This document shows positions 41,136-50,799 of a DNA stretch of 64,000 nt, piece by piece. Every line of letters starts with the position of its first letter. Within the stretch, counting starts at the first letter, position 1. Below the pieces are notes generated by a model. That model did not search any database. It was not told where the DNA came from and was given only the letters and a program-made list of their open reading frames with translations. Origin of the DNA: Photobacterium sp. SKA34 (GTDB lineage Bacteria > Pseudomonadota > Gammaproteobacteria > Enterobacterales > Vibrionaceae). A program made the translations under genes and the position numbers. The DNA lies in NCBI RefSeq assembly GCF_000153325.1, contig NZ_CH724145.1, positions 365,840 to 429,839 of the forward strand, given 5' to 3'.

Positions 41136-41612
41136 CTATAGCGATAAATTGCTGGTAATATGTATTTTGTCATTAATATAAGATATTGCCAATTTTTTCT
41201 TAATGCCTATGTCATATAAACATGTATTATAACTACTTGAATCATCAGCTTTTCTATAACTAAGTGAGTTATATTCAGGCTTTCCTATTTCATTTGATAA
41301 TAAAGACCATATTTTAGGGCAGTCCAATTCCCCCTGTTTCAATACAATAGGCCATCCTAATTGGGTATATTTAAATGCAATATCACCAACCTTGTCGTAA
41401 TGAGGTTTATTATTTAATTCCCAGTTATGACGCAGGTTTATAGCACCTTGATACAAATTATTACGAGTTAAATCAAACTGAAGAAACTTGGCATCTTTTT
41501 GTACTTGCTGCCATTCATATAACAAAACACTTATTAATATAAATGTAATTATTAGCCATGAAATATTTTGTAACCTTTTTTTGTGCTGTAACTCACGATC
41601 CCTTAGCGACAT
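41136..41612 (-). CDS. mshF: MSHA biogenesis protein MshF
   Basis: A 158-residue membrane-anchored protein with one N-terminal helix (about residues 19-33, WLIITFILISVLLYEW), no prepilin signal, and a poorly conserved periplasmic part with two cysteines. MshF sequences vary widely between species; the name rests on position between mshG and mshB and on this layout. The start overlaps the end of mshG by 20 bases. Function is unknown. Confidence 0.75.
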   Translation of the reverse strand: MSLRDRELQHKKRLQNISWLIITFILISVLLYEWQQVQKDAKFLQFDLTRNNLYQGAINLRHNWELNNKPHYDKVGDIAFKYTQLGWPIVLKQGELDCPKIWSLLSNEIGKPEYNSLSYRKADDSSSYNTCLYDIGIKKKLAISYINDKIHITSNLSL

Positions 41613-42819
41613 CGAGCATTCCCCACATAGGTAAAAAGATACCTAAGGCTAATAACAACACCATGCCAGCCACAACAACCAGCATGATGGGTTCTATTCG
41701 AGCCGTTAATGTTTTTAAATCGTATTCCACTTCACGATCATAAAAGTCAGCGACTTCTAAGAGTAATTCATCGACTTGACCTGTTTCTTCGCCCACGGCA
41801 ATCATTTGTAAAACGAGTGGCGTAAACACCCCTGACTTGGTTGCCGTACTTGAAATACTGCTACCACCTTCGATCCCTTGCTTCATTTCTATCAAGCGAT
41901 TTTCTAAAAAGCGGTTACCTAACGATTCCGCAGCCATTTGAATCGCCTGATTTAAAGGTACACCAGCGCGGATCATTAAAGAAAACGTACGAGCAAAACG
42001 TGCCATTTGAGCACGATTGACAATGCTTCCCGTAATAGGCATACGTAAACGCCAGTTATCCCACTTTTCCGCCCCTTTTGGCGTATTACGCCAAAATCGT
42101 ATACCTAACCAAATAGCGACGGATACGCCAATCATCATCGGCCAGTAATGAACAAAAAAGTTTGATGTTCCAATTAACACTCGGGTTGGCCATGGCAGTT
42201 CAACGCCAAAGCGCGAGAACATCGACGCAAATTGTGGAATAACTTTGGTATTTAATATCCCCATTGCAATCACGATGGCCGTTAATACAAATGTGGGATA
42301 ACGCATCGCCGACTTAATTTGGCGACGGGTATTTACCTCTTGTTCGTAGTAGTTCGCAAGCTGTAACAATACCTGATCAAGACGACCCGTATTTTCACCG
42401 ACATGGATCAACGAGATAAATAACCGAGAAAAAACCCGAGGATGTTGCTGCATCGCCACTGACAACGCGCGACCATTTGTTAAATCAAGGGTTAACGCTT
42501 CTAGGGTTGTTTTTAATAAAGGGTGACTCGCACTTTGCGATAAACCTTTAAAAGCCCGTAATAGTGGGACACCCGCTTTGGTTAAACTGTATAGCTGTCG
42601 ACAAAAGATTACGAGAACTTCTAGCGGTAATTGCGCTTGAAAAAAAGCACTTAAATCAAACGCTTGACCTTTTGCTTTGCCGTGCGTTTCTCGGATCTCA
42701 AGAGGGATCACACCTTGACGTATCAAGAGATCGGCAGCAGCATCAGAGTTTGATGCTTCAATCGTTCCCTGTTTTAATTGGCCTTTCTCACCGCGTCCTC
42801 GGTAGCTAAATACTGCCAT
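41593..42819 (-). CDS. mshG: MSHA platform protein MshG (PilC/GspF family)
   Basis: A 408-residue inner-membrane platform protein with two GspF domains (about residues 70-190 and 275-395) and three membrane helices. Typical motifs include YPTFVLTAI and the C-terminal TARIEPIMLVVVAGMVLLLALGIFLPMW. It couples the MshE motor to pilin insertion. It is 14 bases after mshE and overlaps mshF. Confidence 0.94.
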   Translation of the reverse strand: MAVFSYRGRGEKGQLKQGTIEASNSDAAADLLIRQGVIPLEIRETHGKAKGQAFDLSAFFQAQLPLEVLVIFCRQLYSLTKAGVPLLRAFKGLSQSASHPLLKTTLEALTLDLTNGRALSVAMQQHPRVFSRLFISLIHVGENTGRLDQVLLQLANYYEQEVNTRRQIKSAMRYPTFVLTAIVIAMGILNTKVIPQFASMFSRFGVELPWPTRVLIGTSNFFVHYWPMMIGVSVAIWLGIRFWRNTPKGAEKWDNWRLRMPITGSIVNRAQMARFARTFSLMIRAGVPLNQAIQMAAESLGNRFLENRLIEMKQGIEGGSSISSTATKSGVFTPLVLQMIAVGEETGQVDELLLEVADFYDREVEYDLKTLTARIEPIMLVVVAGMVLLLALGIFLPMWGMLDVAKGS

Positions 42820-42833
42820 CTTCGTCTCTACTA

Positions 42834-44545
42834 CTAGTTAAGAACATCCAGTACTTCACCTTCACCAAGAAGCAGTACCTCATCAATACTGGTCTTACCC
42901 GCTAAAGCAAGATCCATTGCAGATTCCACCAGCGGTTTATAGCCTTCACTCTTTCTCGCAAGTTGGGTAAATAGTACCGCATTATTTTGACGTAACGCAT
43001 CCATTATATCTTGGCGCATCTCAAGTAATTCAAATACACCAATACGGCCTTTATAACCGGTAAAGTTACAGCTATGACACCCTCGTCCACGACGGAATAC
43101 ATGATTGTTGTAGAATGGGAAACGGGTTTCTAGCCACGCTTTTTGTCCCGGCTCTAAAGCCGCATCTTGACCACAATCACTACAAATACGGCGTACCAAT
43201 CGCTGTGCTAATACTGCACGAACGGCACTTGCCACCAAGTAACCTGGCGCTTCCATATCTATCATACGCAGTGCACTGTCTACCGCATCGTTAGTATGAA
43301 GTGTCGATAAAACTAGATGACCCGTTAATGCCGAGCGCAAGCCAATTTCGACTGTTTCCTGATCACGCATCTCACCAATTAAGATGACATCGGGATCCTG
43401 ACGTAAAAAAGTACGTAGAATAGATGAGAAATTAAGCCCTATCTTACTGTTTACCTGAACTTGGTTAACACGCGGCAATCGATATTCCACCGGATCTTCT
43501 GCTGTAATGAGTTTTTACCCGGCTTATTTAACTCACTTAATGCGCCATATAGCGTCGTAGTTTTACCTGAACCTGTTGGCCCTGTTACCAAAATCATGCC
43601 ATGCGGACGTTTTAACTGACGACGAAAACGCTGCACGATATCATCCGGCATACCGATTTCATCAAGGCTTAAAATACCGGCTGACTGATCAAGTAAACGC
43701 ATTACCACCGATTCACCATGTTGAATTGGCATGGTAGAAATACGCACATCAACCGAGCGGTTTCGTACCATCATGTTAAAGCGTCCATCTTGAGGCAGAC
43801 GCTTTTCAGAAATATCGAGGCCACTCATAAGCTTTAAACGCAATACTAGCGCAGAAGAAATACTGCTTTCATCAATCAGATTTTCATGCAGTACACCATC
43901 AATACGTTGGCGGATACGCAATACATCGGCATCTGGCTCAATGTGAATATCTGAAGCGCCCACTTGCACTGCATCTTCAAACAATGAGTTGATCAGTTTT
44001 ACAACAGTCACTTCTTCATTGTCGGCCTCTTCCATACCGAATGTGAATGTGTGGTGATCTTGGTGTTCTGCTTTTAATTGCTCAGCAAATGACGCAATTT
44101 CTTGAGTACGGCGATAGTAACGATCAAAAGCAGCCAACAATTGACGCTCTGGCGCAATCACTAGTTCAACACGGTATTGGCTGAGCTGATCAAACACCGC
44201 CTCTTGCGCTGCTAAGTCAGCAGGATCGCTCATCGCAACACGAACCGTATCACCGTGCTGACCTAAAACTAACGCACGCAAGCGACGCGCATTTACTTCT
44301 GAAAGTAAACCAACATGTTCACTATCAACTTGCACTCGTGTTAAATCAACAAGCGGCACATCAAGCTGACGCGCCAAAAACTGAAGCATTTGCTGTTCAG
44401 TAAGAAATCCTAAATTAATTAAGGTGTCACCGAGCTTACGTCCCGTTGATTGCTGTTTTGTCAGTGCTTGTTCTAGTTGTTGCTGAGTAATGATATTTTC
44501 ATCAACCAGAAGGTCGCCTAAGCGTTTACGTAATCGAATTTGCAT
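42834..44545 (-). pseudogene. mshE: MSHA extension ATPase MshE, interrupted by a one-base frameshift
   Basis: Two overlapping frames together make one complete MshE. The first part (44545 to about 43516) has the c-di-GMP-binding MshEN region with two tandem repeats (residues about 5-75) and Walker A GPTGSGKTT (about 322-330). The second part holds the Asp-box/Walker B segment VILIGEMRD and the CxxC zinc site (CSDC...CHSC). The break is at an A5 run on the coding strand (43512-43516). One more A would restore GKKLITAEDPVEYRLP, the family sequence. As read, the first frame ends after 19 wrong residues. It could be a sequencing error, a recent mutation or a slippage switch; everything else in the gene looks intact. 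Confidence 0.85.
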
Positions 44546-44548
44546 CGG

Positions 44549-45718
44549 CTAACTCCTATGCGATTTTAATGCAACTAAACGCTGCTGAATAAATTGTTGT
44601 GATGATGCTGAAATATTACCTAGCTGCAACGCTTTTTGATAAGACTCACGGGCTTTTTCTGCCTTACCACTTCGGTCTTGAGCAATCGCCAATCCCATCC
44701 ACCAGCGACCATCAAATGACGCTAAGCGCACTAATTGTTGATAACATTGAAGAGCTACAACATTGTTATTTAACCTTTGTGCTAATGCACCACGCATGGC
44801 TAAATACTGCGAATCCATGCTGCCACTTTTATCATTTAACACAGCTAAGGCCGCTTGATTTTGGCTTTCATTGACCAATAATTTTGCGAGTGTTAAACGT
44901 AACTGGGGTTGATTCGATTGCTTTGCTAGCCCTTTTTCAAGCGTCGCAATCGCTTCTCTTACATTGCCTCGTCCATAGTACAATGCCGCCAAACGTTGCC
45001 TTGCTATGATCCAATCCGGACGATATTTTAAAGCCGACTCTAAATTAACAACCGCTTGTTTACTGTTTTGCTGCTCTAAGGCTTTTTCTGCATTTAAGTA
45101 TTCAACTTGCGCCAATTCTTTTGGCGTTAAGGAAACCGTTTGAATCGATAATTCACTTTTAACGGGTTTAGGCGCAGGCGGCTTTGGCTGCGCTTTATGT
45201 TCTTGCTCAACCGCAGCCAATGCTTTTTCATAACCGCTTTCATAGCCTTGATCATAAGAGCTTTGTAACTCTTTTTGTTCATCTTCACTTTCAAGTGATT
45301 CTTGAGCGACAGGCATATTCGCAAGCTCAGCTATCGCTGATTTATCAATACTCTTTGAATGTGGTTGCTCTATCACAACTGCCGTTTTATTTTCATCTGA
45401 TGTTACAGGTGTTTTCATTGCAATGGTTGATAACGGTTTAACTGACGTAATCTCTTTCGTCGTTTCAGGTTGATCAACAATTGGCTCTGCGGCTATTTCT
45501 GTTTGTGCCATGGCCGGTGTAACAACACTATCAGGTTGATTTAACCACCACGCCATACCGACAAATGCCATGGTGCAGCACCCAACGGTTAACCATTTAG
45601 GCCATACTGATGTTGGTATAGGTGCTATTTCTGCTGCACGTAATGGAGAGCCCAGCTGCGATGCAGAAGAGAGTTTTACTTGGCTCAACTCATTAAGTCG
45701 GCGATTTAATTCACTCAT
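44549..45718 (-). CDS. mshN: MSHA biogenesis protein MshN (TPR protein)
   Basis: A 389-residue protein with one membrane helix (about residues 38-55), a low-complexity Pro/Glu/Thr linker (about 60-185) and tetratricopeptide repeats in the C-terminal half (about 205-385). In related systems TPR proteins of this kind help assemble the secretin or motor. The ATG at 45718 overlaps the mshM stop (ATGA) and has GGAG upstream. It ends 3 bases before mshE. Confidence 0.87.
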   Translation of the reverse strand: MSELNRRLNELSQVKLSSASQLGSPLRAAEIAPIPTSVWPKWLTVGCCTMAFVGMAWWLNQPDSVVTPAMAQTEIAAEPIVDQPETTKEITSVKPLSTIAMKTPVTSDENKTAVVIEQPHSKSIDKSAIAELANMPVAQESLESEDEQKELQSSYDQGYESGYEKALAAVEQEHKAQPKPPAPKPVKSELSIQTVSLTPKELAQVEYLNAEKALEQQNSKQAVVNLESALKYRPDWIIARQRLAALYYGRGNVREAIATLEKGLAKQSNQPQLRLTLAKLLVNESQNQAALAVLNDKSGSMDSQYLAMRGALAQRLNNNVVALQCYQQLVRLASFDGRWWMGLAIAQDRSGKAEKARESYQKALQLGNISASSQQFIQQRLVALKSHRS

Positions 45719-46563
45719 GTATGACTCCATCCCCACAATATAGGAAATGACCACTTAGGCTGTTTAGCGCCAAGGGTATCCCGAATAGCCATGAGGACTT
45801 CTTTTTTACTAACGATATATTGTTGCTCACAAAAAGTGGCAAGTAAGGACTTATGGCATAGTTGATTGATCAATCGTGGCGTGCCACCACTGGCATACCA
45901 AATTGCGCGGCATATCGACAAGTTAAACACCATATCGTTATAGCCGGCTTGATACAGTCGGTGTTGTATATACGCCACGGTTTCAGCCAAGGTTAATGGT
46001 CGTAAAACAGCACGAAATGTGATCCGTTGACGTAATTGACGTAATTGATGCTGGGCTAATCGTTGATCAAGCTCTGGCTGTCCGAGTAAAACGATATGTA
46101 ACAGTTTTTCTTGTTCAGTTTCTAAATTGCCTAATAAACGAATCGCTTCGAGCGCATCATCCGACAACGCTTGTGCTTCATCGAGTAATACCACCACCGA
46201 TTGACCATTCAACCGGCGAGAGATTAGTTCATCCTGAATTTGCTCAGTCAGTAATGTATGGTCACTATTGGGTAGCAGGCTTAATTCTTTTGCCAATGAA
46301 CGCTTTAATTCTATTCCACTACAGGCTGGCGTGGGTAGGTAAGCAAGATCAAAATGAGCTGGCAATTGGGTCATCAACATACGACACACTAAGGTTTTAC
46401 CCGTTCCGACCTCTCCTGATACCTGTGTGATCCCTTCGCCCATTTGTAGTGCTGCCAACACCGTTTGAATCGCTTCAATATGTGATGGCAGCGCATGGAA
46501 AAGAGAAGTATTAGGTGTTAAAGAAAAAGGCTGCTGACTAAAACCAAAGTGTTCGAGATACAT
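45715..46563 (-). CDS. mshM: MSHA biogenesis AAA ATPase MshM (ExeA-like)
   Basis: A 282-residue AAA ATPase of the ExeA/GspA group: the family start YLEHFGFSQQPFSLTPN, Walker A GEVGTGKT (about residues 45-52), Walker B VVLLDEAQ and a C-terminal helical lid. Unlike ExeA, it has no obvious peptidoglycan-binding domain. It probably assists MshL secretin assembly. It lies 3 bases after mshL and overlaps mshN. Confidence 0.92.
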   Translation of the reverse strand: MYLEHFGFSQQPFSLTPNTSLFHALPSHIEAIQTVLAALQMGEGITQVSGEVGTGKTLVCRMLMTQLPAHFDLAYLPTPACSGIELKRSLAKELSLLPNSDHTLLTEQIQDELISRRLNGQSVVVLLDEAQALSDDALEAIRLLGNLETEQEKLLHIVLLGQPELDQRLAQHQLRQLRQRITFRAVLRPLTLAETVAYIQHRLYQAGYNDMVFNLSICRAIWYASGGTPRLINQLCHKSLLATFCEQQYIVSKKEVLMAIRDTLGAKQPKWSFPILWGWSHT

Positions 46564-46566
46564 GAA

Positions 46567-48192
46567 TTACCCTTCTTCAGGGAACCATTCATTAATTAGT
46601 GATCGAGAGCGTTCAATTTCTTGTTTCCAAGTATTGTCAGTCACAACGGTCGGTTTAAGTAAGATCACCAATTCAGTTTTCTTTTTCACCTTATTGATAT
46701 GACGGAATAAATTACCAACCCAAGGGATATCACCAAGAAGCGGAACTTTCGAGACTTGATCATTAATGCTTGATTTCATTAAACCGCCAATCACCACAAC
46801 ATCACCGGTTCGGGCATGGATGATTGAATCAGATTCGCGAATAGTACTTTTTGCCAACGGTAATACCATCGGTTTTTCGGTACCAACTTCAATCGTTTTC
46901 TGTTCATTCTGCACATCAATAACCGCTGGGTGAACATGTAATAAAACGCCGCCTTGATCGTCAATTTGTGGCGTCACATCCAACGAAATACCAGAGAAAA
47001 AAGGAGTTAATGATACATCTGGCGAAACATTATTATTGTCACCTGAGACGTTACTGCTTGAGACGTCTGTCACAAAGTATTCATCGCCACCCACTTTAAT
47101 AACCGCTTTTTGGTTATTTGCAGCTGTCACTCGTGGGCTAGATAGCACATTCAAGTCACCTTGAGTTGATAAGAAACTCATCACCGCTTTAAAGTTACCA
47201 TCAGAGAGCGTTATATTGGTTTGACCGCCTAAGAGTTCTGAAATGGCATTTCCACCCGGTAGTGCCTCCACAATCGAAGCCGTCCCCGTTGTGATACCGT
47301 TACCACTTTTGGTTAGGTAGCTCCAGTTGATCCCTTGTTGGTAACTATCATCAAGCGTGACTTCCATGATTTTCGCCTCAAGCACTACTTGGCGCTTTAG
47401 ACGACGTTGAGACATGCCCAAGAACTCTTTAACTTCACGTAATTCATTAGGGAAGGCGCGTACGGAAATGAGACCCGCTTGCGGGGAAACCATTACATTT
47501 CTGCCATCACCGGAGCCAATCATGCCACTAACGACTTTCTCTAACTGTGTCCAAAAATCACTGTCAGAGGTCGTTTCAATCGTCGTGCCGCCCGTTGTGG
47601 TATTACCGCCACTTGATGATGAGCTACTGCTATTGTCATCATCACCTGATGACGAATTATTATCGCCATCACTAATAGAACCCGAGGTAATAGAGGTTAA
47701 TGACTTACCTTTACGTTGTAATTGTAAATAATCAACGGGGATCACTTCAGTCCGTAACGTTGCTGGGAAAACCTGAATAATATTCCCTTTACGGGTCGTA
47801 CTATAACCGTAAATATCAGACACGACATTTAGCACTTCATCGAGTGTGACATCATTTAATTTCATCGTAATACGCCCAGTAACACCGGGATGAATAACGA
47901 TATTAAATGGTGTGCCTTTTACTAAACTGGTAAAGAATGCATTTGCTTCAACATTTTTAGCGTTAACACGAAAACGCTTTTCTAACGAAGAATTAGCAGG
48001 GTTAATATTGCTATCAAGTGACGGCATAAGATCAGCATTGACCGCAGAAGGTAGCTCCATTAAAGGACGGCTACTCGCTTCATTGGCTGCTTCATTTAAG
48101 GCCTTCTTCACTTCAACAGGGTTTTGATGTCCCATATTAGTTGAACAGCCCGCTAAGGATGCAATGGTGATCCCTAGAAGAATTCGACGCAT
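46567..48192 (-). CDS. mshL: MSHA outer-membrane secretin MshL
   Basis: A 541-residue secretin. It has a lipoprotein signal with lipobox LAGC (Cys16), a secretin N0/STN-type domain (about residues 70-150), and a Ser/Asp/Gly-rich linker (about 165-205). A C-terminal secretin domain covers about 275-530 and includes the VPLLGDIPWVGNLF signature. It forms the outer-membrane pore for the pilus. It is 11 bases after mshK. Confidence 0.95.
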   Translation of the reverse strand: MRRILLGITIASLAGCSTNMGHQNPVEVKKALNEAANEASSRPLMELPSAVNADLMPSLDSNINPANSSLEKRFRVNAKNVEANAFFTSLVKGTPFNIVIHPGVTGRITMKLNDVTLDEVLNVVSDIYGYSTTRKGNIIQVFPATLRTEVIPVDYLQLQRKGKSLTSITSGSISDGDNNSSSGDDDNSSSSSSSGGNTTTGGTTIETTSDSDFWTQLEKVVSGMIGSGDGRNVMVSPQAGLISVRAFPNELREVKEFLGMSQRRLKRQVVLEAKIMEVTLDDSYQQGINWSYLTKSGNGITTGTASIVEALPGGNAISELLGGQTNITLSDGNFKAVMSFLSTQGDLNVLSSPRVTAANNQKAVIKVGGDEYFVTDVSSSNVSGDNNNVSPDVSLTPFFSGISLDVTPQIDDQGGVLLHVHPAVIDVQNEQKTIEVGTEKPMVLPLAKSTIRESDSIIHARTGDVVVIGGLMKSSINDQVSKVPLLGDIPWVGNLFRHINKVKKKTELVILLKPTVVTDNTWKQEIERSRSLINEWFPEEG

Positions 48193-48203
48193 AATATTTA
48201 ACC

Positions 48204-48518
48204 TTAATTCGTTCGTATATTTTCAGCAAATAACGCCAAATGCCACTTTTTGCCACTACGGCTTAAAGTAACACTACTTTCAGAAACATTTGTCAAAGTG
48301 TAACCATTGACGCGTTCGCCAAGACTGACCACTTGACCACTTAAAATCACCGAGCACTGCTTACCATCACAAATAATACTTTGTAACTGTGGCAATCGTG
48401 CTTTTGTTTGGCTCGTTTGCGCTTTACTCGCCACCCAACCTAGTGGTGCAGTAGGATCTTGAGCCGCATAAGCACCGAAAGCGCATAAACTTAAAAGTAA
48501 AGCGACCATCCATGTCAT
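48204..48518 (-). CDS. mshK: MSHA biogenesis protein MshK
   Basis: A 104-residue periplasmic protein with a signal peptide (cleavage after AYA) and the DPTAPLGW start and ICDGKQCSVILSGQ segment typical of MshK; it resembles the PilP-like secretin partners in role. The ATG at 48518 is chosen for the GGTGG upstream and the signal peptide; the frame is open 11 codons further but that would overlap mshJ. Spacing to mshJ is 4 bases. Confidence 0.85.
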   Translation of the reverse strand: MTWMVALLLSLCAFGAYAAQDPTAPLGWVASKAQTSQTKARLPQLQSIICDGKQCSVILSGQVVSLGERVNGYTLTNVSESSVTLSRSGKKWHLALFAENIRTN

Positions 48519-48522
48519 TTTG

Positions 48523-49158
48523 TTATCCACCAATAAAGTCCTTACTTTCACCTAAGGTATACACTTCAAGTTCCACCTTTGCCCATGGATACTCATCAAC
48601 CTGATAACTCAGGCTTCGCCAGTAATATTTAACCGGTAACGCTTCTAATTTATTTAAGTAATTAATCACATCAAAGTAACGCCCTTTGAACGTTAAGCGA
48701 ATGGGGTGAACAAAGTACCCCTGTTGATCACCACTCACTAATTGAGATGACGGTAATGATGTCATTGACTCTAATTTTAATGCCGAGCTATGACGTAGAA
48801 CTTGCTCTAGCAAGCCTGCCATTTGAACTGGCGTGATCAAACTACCAATTTTTGCTTCTAGTACTTGTTGTAAGGCTTTATCTTCTTGCCGATATTGTGC
48901 CAATTTTTGGTTAATCACTTTATCCGGATCTTGCTGTAATTTTCTATTAGCGACAATCAATTGATTCTGTGCGGTGATCATGTCGTTTTGGGTATCTATC
49001 AATGCCGTTTTAACAGTTTGTGATGTCACCATTTGAGGCTCAATAATTAGCATATAGCCAATAAACAAGATGCCAAACCAACCTGTGATCGCAATTAACC
49101 ATTGTTCACGAACCGACAAAGCAGCAAACCGCTGGCTTAGCTCATCCCACTTGATCAT
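48523..49158 (-). CDS. mshJ: MSHA biogenesis protein MshJ (PilO/GspM-like)
   Basis: A 211-residue bitopic protein with one membrane helix (about residues 20-40), a coiled coil (about 45-95) and a ferredoxin-like periplasmic domain, the PilO/GspM layout. It belongs to the inner-membrane alignment complex with MshI and the PilN-like protein. Its start overlaps the previous gene by 4 bases. Confidence 0.87.
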   Translation of the reverse strand: MIKWDELSQRFAALSVREQWLIAITGWFGILFIGYMLIIEPQMVTSQTVKTALIDTQNDMITAQNQLIVANRKLQQDPDKVINQKLAQYRQEDKALQQVLEAKIGSLITPVQMAGLLEQVLRHSSALKLESMTSLPSSQLVSGDQQGYFVHPIRLTFKGRYFDVINYLNKLEALPVKYYWRSLSYQVDEYPWAKVELEVYTLGESKDFIGG

Positions 49159-49709
49159 TGTTCGATCCCCTTAATGCTTTTACGCTCAGCTTGTAACTGA
49201 AAGGTCACGACATTTTTATCATTACGACCCAATGTCATCATTTGGAAACGACGTTCAGCTAATGATGGATAAGTTTTAAATGCCCCTACCCAGCGAGGAA
49301 CAGCATCAGGGTTACGTGCTAATCCACTTAAATCCATCGATGTACCTGAGACATAAATCTGTTGAACAGAGATATCGCCACTCGCTGCATCAGCTAATTG
49401 CTGTAACAATCCAGCATAACCAACCTTTAAGCTATCATCATGCTCTTCAATGACTTTTAGCGTGGCACGCTTTGCCGCGATTTCTTTTTCAAGTTTATGG
49501 GCTTGATTCTCCTTTAAGGGATCTGACAGCAATGCGGCAACTTGTACTCGGGTATTATCAAGTTTTTGTTGTTCAGCACTTAATAGCGATGATTCTGTCG
49601 CTAATGTTTTTTGTTCGGCCGTGTTCTGCCATGTATTCCAACCCGCCCACATCGCGAAAATGGCAATAAGTGCCATCCAACTTGCAACGATATTGGTTAA
49701 ATCATCCAC
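49155..49709 (-). CDS. PilN-like MSHA alignment protein (MshI1/MshI2)
   Basis: A 184-residue bitopic protein with one N-terminal membrane helix (about residues 8-24), a coiled coil (about 25-75) and a C-terminal domain, the PilN layout. In V. cholerae this gene is named as a second mshI gene. It overlaps mshI by 13 bases and mshJ by 4 bases, so the three are translationally coupled. Confidence 0.85.
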   Translation of the reverse strand: MDDLTNIVASWMALIAIFAMWAGWNTWQNTAEQKTLATESSLLSAEQQKLDNTRVQVAALLSDPLKENQAHKLEKEIAAKRATLKVIEEHDDSLKVGYAGLLQQLADAASGDISVQQIYVSGTSMDLSGLARNPDAVPRWVGAFKTYPSLAERRFQMMTLGRNDKNVVTFQLQAERKSIKGIEQ

Positions 49710-50629
49710 TGCTTAGTTGGCAGTAAATTGTCAGAATATAAATTGATTATCGCGTTTTTAGGTCGCTGTAATGCCGCCCAACCTAAACGCGCAGCATTAG
49801 TATCAAGTAAAGGATCAACCTCTTGTATCGCCTCTACATTAATATTTAAACGTTTATTTAATTCTTCAGCTAGCGCTTGATTATCTTCGTTATCACAACT
49901 GATGATTAACTGACTAATTGGATTATTACGTAATTGAGCGCTAATAAAATCTAATGAACGCTGTAATTCAAGTGCTAAATTGTCCAGCTGAAAACTACCG
50001 CCATCAAGCGCTTGGCGATCAAACAACGGTAAAGTAAAACCACGTAATTGACGTTGAAAACACAGCATTTGCTCATTAAATGCGGTTAATTGTAGATTAC
50101 CATCAACATCAGCATGGAGAATAAGTTGGCTACGATTAGGATCAGAAAAGCGGCTCCATGCAATGTCTTCGGTTGTGATGTCAGAAACACGGCAACCACA
50201 GTCATGGCACGCTAAGACAACCTGAGTGATCAGCTGTTTTGATGCGACAAAAACCTGTAAACGATCTTTCGCTGTCGCAGGAAAACCATCAGCGACTAAT
50301 TCAGACGGTGACTCATTGACTAAATCTTTGACTAAAAAAGGCAGTGCGGTTGACAGTTCATCAATACTCACTTCTGGTTTATCAATCACTAAGCTTTGAT
50401 ATAAACCATGTCCTAGCACTAACTTTAAATCGGTACCTGACAATTGGTAATGTGTAATCAAGTTGCGTGCAGCATTACTCCAATCTGAAACATTAGAGAC
50501 GCCCATACGCTCAACAATAAAATGTTCAGTTTTCGCTTGGACAAGGACAACCGTGTCGGTATAGAAAACCAAAGCAGCAGAGGGTTGAAAACTCGCTCGC
50601 TGAAAAAGCTTAGAGAATACGTATTTCAT
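49697..50629 (-). CDS. mshI: MSHA biogenesis protein MshI (PilM-like)
   Basis: A 310-residue cytoplasmic protein of the actin-like PilM/GspL type, lacking a membrane helix. It probably binds the N-terminus of the PilN-like partner and links the motor to the alignment complex. It is the first gene of the assembly part of the locus. About 170 AT-rich bases separate it from csrD and probably hold a promoter. Confidence 0.88.
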   Translation of the reverse strand: MKYVFSKLFQRASFQPSAALVFYTDTVVLVQAKTEHFIVERMGVSNVSDWSNAARNLITHYQLSGTDLKLVLGHGLYQSLVIDKPEVSIDELSTALPFLVKDLVNESPSELVADGFPATAKDRLQVFVASKQLITQVVLACHDCGCRVSDITTEDIAWSRFSDPNRSQLILHADVDGNLQLTAFNEQMLCFQRQLRGFTLPLFDRQALDGGSFQLDNLALELQRSLDFISAQLRNNPISQLIISCDNEDNQALAEELNKRLNINVEAIQEVDPLLDTNAARLGWAALQRPKNAIINLYSDNLLPTKQWMI

Positions 50630-50799
50630 AATCGACCAGAAAAAGGCTATACATCCTGTATGATGCTCTTTATTGATAAGGTTAGCAGCAGTTAATTACC
50701 TTCCCAAGGATATACGATAAAATTATTGATAAACATCACTTAATTAATGCAGTTTACAAAAACATTAAATTTGTTAAAATAAAACAGGTAGTTGCATTT

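Noticed and set aside
43451..43520. Programmed -1 ribosomal frameshifting in mshE
   Set aside because: The heptamer at the join is T AAA AAC, which does not fit the usual slippery pattern, and I see no obvious stimulatory stem; a mutation or sequencing error is simpler.
47414..47731. A 105-codon plus-strand frame rich in Leu/Ser/Pro opposite mshL
   Set aside because: It lies antisense to the Ser/Asp/Gly linker of mshL and arises from its codon bias; it has no ribosome binding site or recognisable domain.
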